From positions 1 to 32,529 of the forward strand of contig CBFHIO010000007.1 of the NCBI GenBank assembly GCA_965656035.1: 32,529 nucleotides of DNA, in the 5' to 3' direction. The notes below the pieces were generated by a model. That model ran no database searches. It saw nothing but the letters and a program-made list of their open reading frames with translations, and was not told the origin of the DNA. This DNA comes from SCGC-AAA076-P13 sp965656035. Its GTDB lineage: Bacteria; Pseudomonadota; Gammaproteobacteria; Magnimaribacterales; D2472. This document shows positions 16,144 to 24,408 of this stretch, one piece after another (positions within the stretch are counted from its first letter, which is position 1; every line of letters starts with the position of its first letter). The position numbers and the translations under genes were made by a program.

Positions 16144-17147
16144 TTTATGTATATTTTTTTTGTATCTGATTCAATTTTATAGGACGATTCTAGTTTAAAA
16201 CCTAGTTTTTCAACAGCATTATCTTCTTTAAACCACTTTACTCCATTTGGTCCAAGTTCCGAAGGTGATTCATAGATAATTAACTTATCTACCAAATCTT
16301 CATTTAAGAAAGAGTTGATTAATTTTGGGCCTGCCTCAACCAGTATTGATGTAATATCGGTATCTTTAAATCTATTAACAATATTTTTAATATTTTGTTC
16401 TTTAATGATTTCATAGTCCGCGTTTTTAAAAAATGGCGCATCAAAGTTAAAATTAGTTTTGCCACTTAATAATATTTTTTTGGGTTGGTTGATAGGAAAA
16501 TCAACTCTAGCATTCATTAATGGATTATCATTTTTAACCGTGTTGCCTCCGGTTAGAATTACATCCATAGATGCCCTCAGTTTTTGCACATCTTCTCGGG
16601 ACTTCTTAGAAGAAATCCATGTTTGTCGATTATCAAGCAAATGAGATCTACCATCAAAGGATGAAGCAATTTTTGCTGTTATAAAGGGTCTTTTATATGT
16701 ATTTTTAAAAAAGAAAAATTTATTTTGTTCTTTTACTAACTCAGCACAAATACCGCTCTTTACACTAATACCATTTTTTTCTAGTTTTTTAATACCTTTT
16801 CCAGAAACAAGTGGATTAGGGTCAAGAGCACCGATTACAACATTTTTAATACCTGAACTAATTATTACCTCAGTGCATGGACCTGTCTTACCAGTATGAT
16901 CACAGGGTTCCAATGTGCATATTAAAGTTAGTTCTTCAAAAGAGTTAAAGCTTTTACCGAGGTTAAGTTTCGCAGAATTTAATGCATTAACTTCTGCATG
17001 ATTACTCCCAAATTGTTCATGTGCCCCTTCAGAAATTATTTGTTTATCTTTAACAATTATGCATCCAACAACCGGGTTAGGTTTCGCCGTATATTTATAT
17101 TGATTAGCATGAGAGATAGCTCTCAGCATCAATTTTTCATAACTCAT
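16137..17147 (-). CDS. ribD: Bifunctional riboflavin deaminase/reductase RibD
   Basis: 336 residues with two domains. The N-terminal deaminase (about 1-145) has the zinc site NHAEVNAL with H50 and E52, plus TLEPCDHTGKTGPC with C82 and C91. The PNPVVGCIIV strand is typical of RibD. The C-terminal reductase (about 150-336) has TAKIASSFDGR, the SKKSREDVQKLRASMDVILTGGNTV block and LVEAGPKLINSFL. Together they deaminate the pyrimidine from GTP cyclohydrolase II and reduce its ribosyl side chain. It overlaps nrdR by 4 bases and ribBA by 7, leaving no room for ribE (riboflavin synthase), which usually follows ribD in relatives. Confidence 0.92.
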   Translation of the reverse strand: MSYEKLMLRAISHANQYKYTAKPNPVVGCIIVKDKQIISEGAHEQFGSNHAEVNALNSAKLNLGKSFNSFEELTLICTLEPCDHTGKTGPCTEVIISSGIKNVVIGALDPNPLVSGKGIKKLEKNGISVKSGICAELVKEQNKFFFFKNTYKRPFITAKIASSFDGRSHLLDNRQTWISSKKSREDVQKLRASMDVILTGGNTVKNDNPLMNARVDFPINQPKKILLSGKTNFNFDAPFFKNADYEIIKEQNIKNIVNRFKDTDITSILVEAGPKLINSFLNEDLVDKLIIYESPSELGPNGVKWFKEDNAVEKLGFKLESSYKIESDTKKIYIKC

Positions 17148-17632
17148 TTTTTTGATTTATTTTTTGAATTTTTTTTTGGTTTTTCTTTACGGAGAGAATT
17201 AATTTCTTCTGAGAAGTCTTTTATATCTTGAAAATCTCTATAAACCGATGCAAATCTTACATATGCAACACTATCTACTTCCTTAAGCGCATTCATCATG
17301 ATCTCACCAATTTTTATAGAGGGGATTTCTCTTAATCCACAAGTTCTAATTTCATTTAAAATCTTTCCAAAGACTGTATCTATATCTTCTGACGATAGGG
17401 GTCTTTTTTCTAGAGCCCTTAGCATACCTCTTTTTAGTTTTGAGCCATTAAATGGTTGTCTTTCACCATCATTTTTTACTACTCTAGGCAGAGCTAAGTC
17501 TGCTGTTTCAAAGGTTGTAAATCTAGCTTGGCATACCTCACAGGATCTTCTTCTTCTAGTTTGCGAGCCATCTGCAACTAGTCTTGAATCAATAACTTTT
17601 GTGTCTTCGGCCTGACAAAACGGACAATGCAT
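17144..17632 (-). CDS. nrdR: Transcriptional repressor NrdR
   Basis: ATP/dATP-sensing repressor of ribonucleotide reductase genes, 162 residues. The N-terminal zinc ribbon has CPFC (C3, C6) and CEVC (C31, C34) flanking SRLVADGSQTRRRRSC. The ATP-cone domain (about 49-139) begins RVVKNDGERQPFNGSKLKRGM. The C-terminal 15-20 residues are almost all lysine, asparagine and serine, an extension beyond the conserved fold. The start abuts the stop of glyA directly and the end overlaps ribD by 4 bases. The glyA-nrdR-ribD order is common in gammaproteobacteria. No ribonucleotide reductase genes are in the window. Confidence 0.94.
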   Translation of the reverse strand: MHCPFCQAEDTKVIDSRLVADGSQTRRRRSCEVCQARFTTFETADLALPRVVKNDGERQPFNGSKLKRGMLRALEKRPLSSEDIDTVFGKILNEIRTCGLREIPSIKIGEIMMNALKEVDSVAYVRFASVYRDFQDIKDFSEEINSLRKEKPKKNSKNKSKK

Positions 17633-18934
17633 CTATAAATTATAGACTGGATATTCTTTTGTTAGGTTAGTTACTTTATTTTTTATTTCTGACTTGAAAC
17701 TCTCGTCATCAATATTTTCAACAACGTCACATATCCAATTACTCAATAATTTAATCTCTTCAGTTTTAAAACCTCTAGTAGTTACAGCTGGAGTTCCAAG
17801 CCTTACACCAGAAGTAATAAAGGGTGAACGAGGGTCGTTAGGTACTGAATTTTTATTTACAGTTATGTTTACATCTCCTAATGCTTTTTCTAAATCTTTT
17901 CCTGATATATTTTTATTTTGTAAATCAACAAGAACGATATGATTTTCTGTTCCTCCTGTTACAACATCAATACCCCGAGAAATAATAACCTCACACATTG
18001 TTTTTGCATTATCTACCACATTTTGAATGTAATCTTTAAATGCAGGCTCTAAAGCTTCTTTAAAACAAACTGCTTTCGCTGCTATGACATGCATCAATGG
18101 CCCACCTTGAGATCCTGGAAATACAGCAGAATTAAGTTTTTTCTCTAGTATTTCATTGCTTTTGGCTAAAATAATTCCAGACCTTGGTCCCCTAAGTGTT
18201 TTGTGTGTTGTTGAAGTTACAACATCTGCGAAAGGAATTGGTGATGGATAATGACCAGATGCAACCAATCCTGATATATGCGCCATATCAACTAAAAAAT
18301 AAGCTCCCACCTCGTCTGCGATATCTCTGAATTTTTGCCAATCAATAATGCCTGAGTATGCTGAAAAACCAGCAATTATTAATTTGGGTTTATGCTCTAT
18401 CGCTAAGCCTCTTACTTGATCATAATTAATTTCATTAGTATCCGGATGAAGGCCATATTGAACGCTTTTATAATTTTTTCCTGAAAAATTAACTTTTGCC
18501 CCATGTGTTAAGTGACCGCCATGGTCTAAACTCATTCCAAGAATTGTATCGTTAGGCTCTAATAATGCTAAGAATGCGGCAGCATTAGCTGATGAGCCCG
18601 AATGAGGTTGAACGTTTGCATAGTCAGCTTTAAAAAGCTCTTTTGCTCTTGATATGGCTATATTTTCTGCAATATCTACATATTCGCAACCGCCGTAGTA
18701 TCTCTTGGATGGATATCCTTCGGCATATTTGTTTGTTAATAATGAACCTTGAGCTTCAAGCACTCTATGACTAGCATAATTTTCAGAAGCAATTAACTCT
18801 ATATGATTCTCTTGCCTTATAGCTTCTTGCTCAAAAGATTTCCATAATTCTTGATCATAGTCTTTTATAGATTTTGAATTACTAAAAATAGTATCGCTTT
18901 GAGAAAGAATTATATCTTTGATGTTAGATTTCAT
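17633..18934 (-). CDS. glyA: Serine hydroxymethyltransferase
   Basis: PLP enzyme of 433 residues that converts serine and tetrahydrofolate to glycine and 5,10-methylene-THF, the main one-carbon source for purines and thymidylate. Conserved blocks include HIELIASENYASHRV, TNKYAEGYPSKRYYGGCEYVD, the active-site STTHKTLRGPRSG with the PLP lysine K245, and SGVRLGTPAVTTRG. Compared with E. coli GlyA (417) it carries about 15 extra N-terminal residues before DYDQELW. No internal ATG would remove them, so I keep this start. It heads the leftward glyA-nrdR-ribD-ribBA-ribH-nusB block; the 53-base gap upstream should hold the promoter. Confidence 0.95.
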   Translation of the reverse strand: MKSNIKDIILSQSDTIFSNSKSIKDYDQELWKSFEQEAIRQENHIELIASENYASHRVLEAQGSLLTNKYAEGYPSKRYYGGCEYVDIAENIAISRAKELFKADYANVQPHSGSSANAAAFLALLEPNDTILGMSLDHGGHLTHGAKVNFSGKNYKSVQYGLHPDTNEINYDQVRGLAIEHKPKLIIAGFSAYSGIIDWQKFRDIADEVGAYFLVDMAHISGLVASGHYPSPIPFADVVTSTTHKTLRGPRSGIILAKSNEILEKKLNSAVFPGSQGGPLMHVIAAKAVCFKEALEPAFKDYIQNVVDNAKTMCEVIISRGIDVVTGGTENHIVLVDLQNKNISGKDLEKALGDVNITVNKNSVPNDPRSPFITSGVRLGTPAVTTRGFKTEEIKLLSNWICDVVENIDDESFKSEIKNKVTNLTKEYPVYNL

Positions 18935-18987
18935 TGAAAAATCCTAATGTTTTAAAAATATGAAAAAGAATTTATATTCTAATTCAT

Positions 18988-19641
18988 CTAAGGCTTTTTG
19001 TGTGCAAATGGCTTAATTCTTTTAGGATAACATGCCTTACAAACATTACATTCTAAGCCATAACAAGCTTTAGCCTGACAGAACTCACGACCCCAAAAAA
19101 TTATTTGAAGATGAAGTTTATTCCACAATGATTTGTCAAATAGCTTTTTAAGATCTTCTTCAGTCTTTTGAACGTTCTTGCCGTTAGTCAAACCCCATCT
19201 TTGAGCCAATCTATGAATATGTGTATCGACTGCAAAAGCTGGCACTCCAAAACCTTGACTCATGACAACAGAAGCTGTCTTATGACCCACCCCAGGTAAT
19301 GCCTCAAGATCTTTAAAATTATTTGGCACTTCTCCATTAAATTGTTTAATTAGAATTGAAGATAGTTCCTTAATAGCTTTTGATTTTTTTGGACCTAAGC
19401 CACATGGCTTAATAATTTTATATATTTGATTTTGAGATAGTTCTGCCATTCCTTCAGGATCAGATGCAACTTTAAATAATTGAGGAGTGACCTGGTTTAC
19501 TCTTTCATCAGTACATTGAGCTGATAATAGAACAGCCACTAGTAATGTATAGTTATCTTTATGATCGAGAGGTATTGGAGTTTTTGGATAAGTTTTATTA
19601 AGGATTTTTAAAACTATCTGCGCTCTTTCAGATTTTGTCAT
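18988..19641 (-). CDS. nth: Endonuclease III with atypical Fe-S cysteine pattern
   Basis: DNA glycosylase/AP lyase of 217 residues that removes oxidised pyrimidines. The helix-hairpin-helix LPGVGHKTASVV carries the catalytic lysine K121, and AVDTHIHRLAQRWGL carries D139. LLSAQCTDERVNQVTP in the N-terminal half is typical. The C-terminal cluster loop has cysteines 188, 193, 198, 201 and 204. Their spacing (x4, x4, x2, x2) does not match the standard C-x6-C-x2-C-x5-C of E. coli Nth. The gene stands apart from the rnf operon where gammaproteobacterial nth is usually found, and is divergent from the small gene at 19662 across 20 bases. The family call is firm; lateral origin is only a suggestion. 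Confidence 0.9.
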   Translation of the reverse strand: MTKSERAQIVLKILNKTYPKTPIPLDHKDNYTLLVAVLLSAQCTDERVNQVTPQLFKVASDPEGMAELSQNQIYKIIKPCGLGPKKSKAIKELSSILIKQFNGEVPNNFKDLEALPGVGHKTASVVMSQGFGVPAFAVDTHIHRLAQRWGLTNGKNVQKTEEDLKKLFDKSLWNKLHLQIIFWGREFCQAKACYGLECNVCKACYPKRIKPFAHKKP

Positions 19642-19661
19642 GCTAACAAATGTAGCATAAT

Positions 19662-19961
19662 ATGATCTTAAAAATGAATACCAAAAAAATACAAAAATTT
19701 ATTCTTAAACTTAAAGATAGTTTTTTAGAAGAGTCTGAAGAGAATAAGAAAATGCTCGATATTTTTGTTAAGCAAATTGAGGGTACTGCATCTGCAGATG
19801 AGATTGTTTATGCCAATGAGCAATTAAATGAAATCTTAAAAAACATAGGTTTGGGTGTGTTAACAGTTCTTCCATTTAGTCCAATCACTATTCCTTATGT
19901 GATAAAGAAAGCACAAGAGTTGGGCATTGACGTTATACCAAAATGGTACAAGAAGCTTTAA
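19662..19961 (+). CDS. Small protein with LETM1-like C-terminal segment
   Basis: A 99-residue protein. The first 45 residues are a lysine- and glutamate-rich helix. The second half has a hydrophobic turn-rich stretch, VLTVLPFSPITIPYVIKK, followed by LGIDVIPKW. The pattern of LP, then P-x-x-I/L, then G-I/L-D-x-x-P resembles the end of LETM1-like ribosome-binding domains, also seen in short bacterial proteins. This is pattern memory, not a search. ATG codons occur at 19662 and 19674 and neither has a Shine-Dalgarno sequence, so the exact start is open. It is divergent from nth and 59 bases before the thiolase gene. The function is unknown. Confidence 0.6.
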   Translation: MILKMNTKKIQKFILKLKDSFLEESEENKKMLDIFVKQIEGTASADEIVYANEQLNEILKNIGLGVLTVLPFSPITIPYVIKKAQELGIDVIPKWYKKL

Positions 19962-20020
19962 GTAAGCTCACCTATAGATTAGAATAAGGTTGTAAATTTT
20001 TTTATCCAATCGGAGAAATT

Positions 20021-21208
20021 ATGAAAAACGTAGTTATTGTTGACAGCGTTAGAACAGGTTTAGCAAAGTCACACAGGGGTGGTTTTAATATGACTAGACC
20101 TGATGAAATGTTAGCTCATCTTATTAATGCATTGCTTGAAAGAAACCCAAACCTTCCTCCAGAAGTTGTTGAAGATATCATAATGGGTTGTGGTAATCCT
20201 GAGGGCGCTCAAGGTCACAATGTTGCCAGAAATGCAGCAGTATTATCAAATCTTCCAATCACTGTAGGTGGAACAACAATTAATAGGTATTGTTCTTCTG
20301 GTCTTCAATCTATTTCCATGGCAGCAGGTCAAATTATGGCTGGTTGTTATGACACAGTTGTGGCTGGAGGGGCAGAAACTATATCCATGATGAAAATGAA
20401 TATGGATAATTTTGTTAATGAAAGGTTGGCAGAACAATCTCCCGGTATTTACTTTCCGATGGGTATGACAGCTGAAGTGGTTGCAAAAAGATACAATGTT
20501 TCAAGAGAAACTCAGGATGAATTAGCACTTGAAAGTCAAAAGAGAACAGCTGCTGCACAAGAAGCTGGCTTATTCTTGGATGAAATTGTTCCTATGAATA
20601 CAAAAATGTTACTTGTTAACAAAGAGACAGGTGATTCTAAAGAGATTGAAGTTACCGTTGAAAAAGATGAGTGCAATAGGCCTGAAACAACTATGGAGGC
20701 TTTAAGCAGTTTAAAACCTGTTTTTGATCCTGATAATGGAACGGTAACTGCTGGTAATTCTTCTCAATTATCGGATGGCGCTTCAATTAATTTAGTTATG
20801 TCAGAAGAAAAAGCTTTAGAGCTTGGGTTAAAACCTATTGCTTACTTTAGGGGCTTCACCACTATGGGATGTGAGCCTGATGAGATGGGTATCGGACCTG
20901 TTTACTCAGTTCCTAAGTTGTTAAAAAACTACAACATGGCAGTTGAAGATATTGATTTATGGGAGCTTAATGAAGCTTTTGCTGTTCAAGTTGCTTATTG
21001 TAGAGATACTTTGGGTATACCAATGGATAAATTGAATGTTAACGGTGGTTCTATATCAATTGGGCATCCTTTTGGAATGACTGGTTCAAGATGCGTGGGG
21101 CATCTAACCAGAGAGCTGGTTAGAAGCGACAAGCAATTTGGGGTTGTAACTATGTGTGTCGGTGGGGGAATGGGCGCATCTGGTTTGTTTGAAAGATATC
21201 CCGGTTAA
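20021..21208 (+). CDS. Acetyl-CoA acyltransferase (thiolase)
   Basis: Thiolase of 395 residues, cleaving 3-ketoacyl-CoA in beta-oxidation or running the reverse condensation. The nucleophilic cysteine is C91 in TTINRYCSSGLQSISMAAG. NEAFAVQ, then GGSISIGHPFGMTGSR with the catalytic histidine, and TMCVGGGMGAS with the second cysteine complete the active site. A clear GGAGA ribosome site sits a few bases before the ATG. No fadB-type partner is adjacent, so I withhold a fadA or fadI symbol. The next gene, thiL, starts 8 bases later, so cotranscription is likely although the pathways are unrelated. Chain-length preference cannot be read from sequence. Confidence 0.9.
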   Translation: MKNVVIVDSVRTGLAKSHRGGFNMTRPDEMLAHLINALLERNPNLPPEVVEDIIMGCGNPEGAQGHNVARNAAVLSNLPITVGGTTINRYCSSGLQSISMAAGQIMAGCYDTVVAGGAETISMMKMNMDNFVNERLAEQSPGIYFPMGMTAEVVAKRYNVSRETQDELALESQKRTAAAQEAGLFLDEIVPMNTKMLLVNKETGDSKEIEVTVEKDECNRPETTMEALSSLKPVFDPDNGTVTAGNSSQLSDGASINLVMSEEKALELGLKPIAYFRGFTTMGCEPDEMGIGPVYSVPKLLKNYNMAVEDIDLWELNEAFAVQVAYCRDTLGIPMDKLNVNGGSISIGHPFGMTGSRCVGHLTRELVRSDKQFGVVTMCVGGGMGASGLFERYPG

Positions 21209-21216
21209 GGACGTCC

Positions 21217-22095
21217 TTGAATTCTGAATTTGAGCTAGTAGACTTATTCAAAAATATTGGCTCAGAATACTACAAAGACAATGGCATAATTATCTCTCCT
21301 GGAGATGATTGTGCTGTGTTTAAATCTAGTAAACCTATTGTCACATCCATAGATGCTTGTGTAGAGGGTGTTCATTTTCCCAAAAACGCCAAACCTTCTG
21401 ATATTGCTTATAGATCAATTGCAGTAGCTTTGAGCGATATTGCTGCTATGGGATGCAGACCTCTTGCATTTAGTCTGTCAGTAACAGCACCTCATAATGA
21501 ATATGACTGGTTTGAGAGATTTCTAGAGGGAACTAAAAATATATCTGATGAGTATAAAATCTCATTAATTGGAGGAGATTTAACTTCAGGACCTTTAAAT
21601 ATAAATGTTGTTGTATTTGGTTCACCGTATTCGAAAAAAATTCTTACAAGAAGTGGAGCAAAGCCTGGAGATATAATATGTATAAGTTCTCAAGTTGGCC
21701 AAGCATTAAAAGGTTTAAAAGACTGGAACAACAATATAGATTCTTCATTCATTGATAGTTATTTAAGACCAAAAGCTAAAATTGAACTTGGCAAAGAGAT
21801 TTCTTTGAGTGCTAATGCATGCATTGACACTTCTGATGGTTTGCTTGCAGATTTAAAAAAGATGCTTGATGCTTCAAAATGCGGGGCTGATGTTTTTATA
21901 GATGATATCCCTATAACTTCAGACATTAACGATTTAAATGCCGGCGATGATTATGATTTATGTTTTGCCTTGCCAGAAGAAATGGTTGCCGATAATTATA
22001 TAAAAATTGGAATTATAAAAGAGGACAAGAGAATAAACCTTTATTCTAATAAAGGTTATGATATTGATATAAAAGGATATGAGCATTATAAATGA
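21217..22095 (+). CDS. thiL: Thiamine-monophosphate kinase
   Basis: ATP-dependent kinase of 292 residues that makes thiamine diphosphate, the cofactor of Dxs encoded nearby. Metal and nucleotide binding motifs of the PurM/ThiL fold are visible: ISPGDDCAVF at about residues 26-35, SIDACVEGVHFP (usually VDTLVEGVHF), the AVALSDIAAMGCRPLAF helix, GGDLTSGP, CIDTSDGLLADL and AGDDYDLCFALP. The start is TTG at 21217, five bases after AGGA, a good site. It overlaps pgpA by 4 bases. The family is usually slightly longer (about 325), and this copy is compact without a visible gap in motifs. The thiL-pgpA order is conserved in gammaproteobacteria. Confidence 0.92.
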   Translation: MNSEFELVDLFKNIGSEYYKDNGIIISPGDDCAVFKSSKPIVTSIDACVEGVHFPKNAKPSDIAYRSIAVALSDIAAMGCRPLAFSLSVTAPHNEYDWFERFLEGTKNISDEYKISLIGGDLTSGPLNINVVVFGSPYSKKILTRSGAKPGDIICISSQVGQALKGLKDWNNNIDSSFIDSYLRPKAKIELGKEISLSANACIDTSDGLLADLKKMLDASKCGADVFIDDIPITSDINDLNAGDDYDLCFALPEEMVADNYIKIGIIKEDKRINLYSNKGYDIDIKGYEHYK

Positions 22096-22574
22096 GCAAG
22101 TTTCCAGACCTAAAAAATCCTATTCATTTTATAGCCACGCTAGGGGGTATTGGAAAAATTCCTATTGCTCCAGGTACATGGGGATCTATATTTGGATTTT
22201 TAGTTTTTATCTATATTTCTCATTATGTAGATATGCTAATAGTTGTTATTTTATCAATACCATTTTCAATATGGATATGCGAAAAAGCATCAATTAATCT
22301 CATAGAAAAAGATCATAAATCAATCGTAATAGATGAATTAGTTGGTATTTGGGTCGCGCTAGCTCCAGCTCTATATCTATCAACGCAATCTTCGAGAACT
22401 TTATATGTAGTTCTTGCTCTTATTTTTTTTAGACTATTTGATATTTTAAAACCCTTTCCAATATCTTATTTTGATAAAAATTATAAAAATGGGCTTGGTA
22501 TAGTTCTTGATGATTTGATAGCTGGGGTTATGGCTATCTTCCCAGCAATGGCTTTAATCTATCTAATATTTTAG
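22092..22574 (+). CDS. pgpA: Phosphatidylglycerophosphatase A
   Basis: Inner-membrane phosphatase of 160 residues that dephosphorylates phosphatidylglycerol phosphate to phosphatidylglycerol. Family features are GIGKIPIAPGTWGS (about 19-32), KDHKSIVIDELVGIWVA, FFRLFDILKPFPISYFDK and GLGIVLDDLIAGVMA. Several hydrophobic segments fit the multi-span topology. It overlaps thiL by 4 bases (ATGA-type). Its last 41 bases overlap the 3' end of the convergent dxs gene, so both C-termini are encoded on opposite strands of the same DNA. Confidence 0.93.
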   Translation: MSKFPDLKNPIHFIATLGGIGKIPIAPGTWGSIFGFLVFIYISHYVDMLIVVILSIPFSIWICEKASINLIEKDHKSIVIDELVGIWVALAPALYLSTQSSRTLYVVLALIFFRLFDILKPFPISYFDKNYKNGLGIVLDDLIAGVMAIFPAMALIYLIF

Positions 22575-24408
22575 TGACTGAAAGACCAGCAGATTCAAGC
22601 ATTTCCTCTCTTGATGAATGTTCAATAAATCTATCGGGTATTCCTAAGAGAATTGATTTAACATATATGGATTCAATTGAACAGAACTCCTGTACTGCAC
22701 TTCCAGCACCCCCAGCAATCGAGCCATCTTCTAAAGATACGAAATAGTCCGCTTTAGATAAATATTTTTTTAGTATTTCATGATCAAGGGGCTTAACAAA
22801 TCTCATATCAATTAATGTAAAGTCCATTTTTTGTGAAACTTCCAGTGCTTTATCCAATAAAGCTCCAAAGTTTAAGAAAACAACACTAGACTGGCCTTCT
22901 CTTATTACTAAAGCTTTACCAATTTCTACACCCTCAAGATCAAAATTAACAGATGTGTTTGGGCCAGTTCCTCTTGGATATCTTACAGCTGCAGGCCCTT
23001 TATGTTTGAATGCTGTAGTTAAAAGCAATCTTGTTTCATTTTCATCTGAAGGAGTCATCAGGATTATATTTGGTATACACCTCAGATAAGCAATATCATA
23101 ATTACCTGAGTGTGTTGGCCCATCCTCTCCAACTAATCCAGCTCTATCAAGAGCAAAGGTAACATCTAAATCTTGAACTGCTACATCATGAATAAATTGA
23201 TCGTATGCTCTTTGAAGAAATGTTGAGTATATTGCAACAACAGGTTTTTTCTTTTCCAAAGATAGACCGGCTGCAAACGTGACTGAATGCTGCTCTGCTA
23301 TAGCAACATCAAAATACCTTTCAGGATATTTACTACTAAAATCAACAAGCCCAGAGCCCTCCCGCATTGCTGGAGTAATTGCTACCAAGTTCTCATCCTT
23401 TTTAGCCATATCTAATATCCAATCACTAAAAACATCTTGATATTTTGGCCTTGGATTCGAATTTGATTTTATGCTATTAATTTTACCTATAGCATGAAAC
23501 CCTATTCTGTCTGATTCAGCAGGATTGAGGCCAGCACCTTTTTTTGTAATTACATGAAGGAATTGAGGTCCATCAAAATCTTTAAGATTGCTAATGACAT
23601 CCATCATCTCTTTTATATTATGACCATCAATGGGACCAACATAATTAAATCCAAGTTCTTCAAATATTGTTCCAGGTGCTACCATTGCCTTCATCTGTGT
23701 TTCAACTTTTCTTGCCAAATGGTAGGCTTGAGGCAAAGGTTTTAATACACTTGCACCACTTTTCTTAATACCTTTATAGGTTTTTGATGCCCAAATTCTT
23801 GAAAAATAGTTAGAAAGACCTCCAATATTTTCTGAAATAGACATATCGTTATCATTTAAAATTACAAGAACATTAGGTTTTAGATGACCGCCATGGCTTA
23901 ATGCTTCAAATGCCATACCCGCAGTCATTGCCCCATCTCCAATTACCGCAACATGTTTTTTATTTGAATTATTTTTTTGAGCACCTATAGCCATACCTAA
24001 TATTGCGCTTATAGAAGTACTTGAGTGACCAACACCAAAAGCATCATATTCACTTTCGCTAATTACTGGAAAGGGCGCCAATCCATCTTTTTGACGCACT
24101 GTATGAATCCTATCCTTTCTTCCAGTTAAGATTTTATGAGGGTATGCTTGATGTCCAACATCCCAAATCAAATTGTCATAAGGAGTATTGTATAAATGAT
24201 GAAGAACCACAGTTAATTCAATAACACCAAGTCCACCTCCAAGATGACCACCGGTTTGCCCAACAGAAAATAATAAAAACTCTCTTAATTCATCAGATAA
24301 AATTTCAAGCTCAGCAACAGAAAATGACCTAATGTCAGATGGTATCGAAACCTTGTCCAGCAAAGGAGTTTTTGGTTTAGTATCAGGAATTGTATTAAAA
24401 ATTTTCAT
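22534..24408 (-). CDS. dxs: 1-deoxy-D-xylulose-5-phosphate synthase
   Basis: First step of the MEP isoprenoid pathway: pyruvate and glyceraldehyde 3-phosphate condense to DXP with thiamine diphosphate. At 624 residues it has normal length. The thiamine-binding site is GDG (157-159) through DND (186-188). E372 in AIAEQHSVTFAAG is the catalytic glutamate that activates the cofactor. GQTGGHLGGGLGVIELTV and WDVGHQAYPHKILTGR are present near the N-terminus, and DRAGLVGEDGPTHSG in the middle domain. Its ATG overlaps the ispA stop by one base (TAATG), so it is coupled to ispA. Its 3' end overlaps pgpA by 41 bases. Confidence 0.95.
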   Translation of the reverse strand: MKIFNTIPDTKPKTPLLDKVSIPSDIRSFSVAELEILSDELREFLLFSVGQTGGHLGGGLGVIELTVVLHHLYNTPYDNLIWDVGHQAYPHKILTGRKDRIHTVRQKDGLAPFPVISESEYDAFGVGHSSTSISAILGMAIGAQKNNSNKKHVAVIGDGAMTAGMAFEALSHGGHLKPNVLVILNDNDMSISENIGGLSNYFSRIWASKTYKGIKKSGASVLKPLPQAYHLARKVETQMKAMVAPGTIFEELGFNYVGPIDGHNIKEMMDVISNLKDFDGPQFLHVITKKGAGLNPAESDRIGFHAIGKINSIKSNSNPRPKYQDVFSDWILDMAKKDENLVAITPAMREGSGLVDFSSKYPERYFDVAIAEQHSVTFAAGLSLEKKKPVVAIYSTFLQRAYDQFIHDVAVQDLDVTFALDRAGLVGEDGPTHSGNYDIAYLRCIPNIILMTPSDENETRLLLTTAFKHKGPAAVRYPRGTGPNTSVNFDLEGVEIGKALVIREGQSSVVFLNFGALLDKALEVSQKMDFTLIDMRFVKPLDHEILKKYLSKADYFVSLEDGSIAGGAGSAVQEFCSIESIYVKSILLGIPDRFIEHSSREEMLESAGLSVTKILDRLKPLLGR

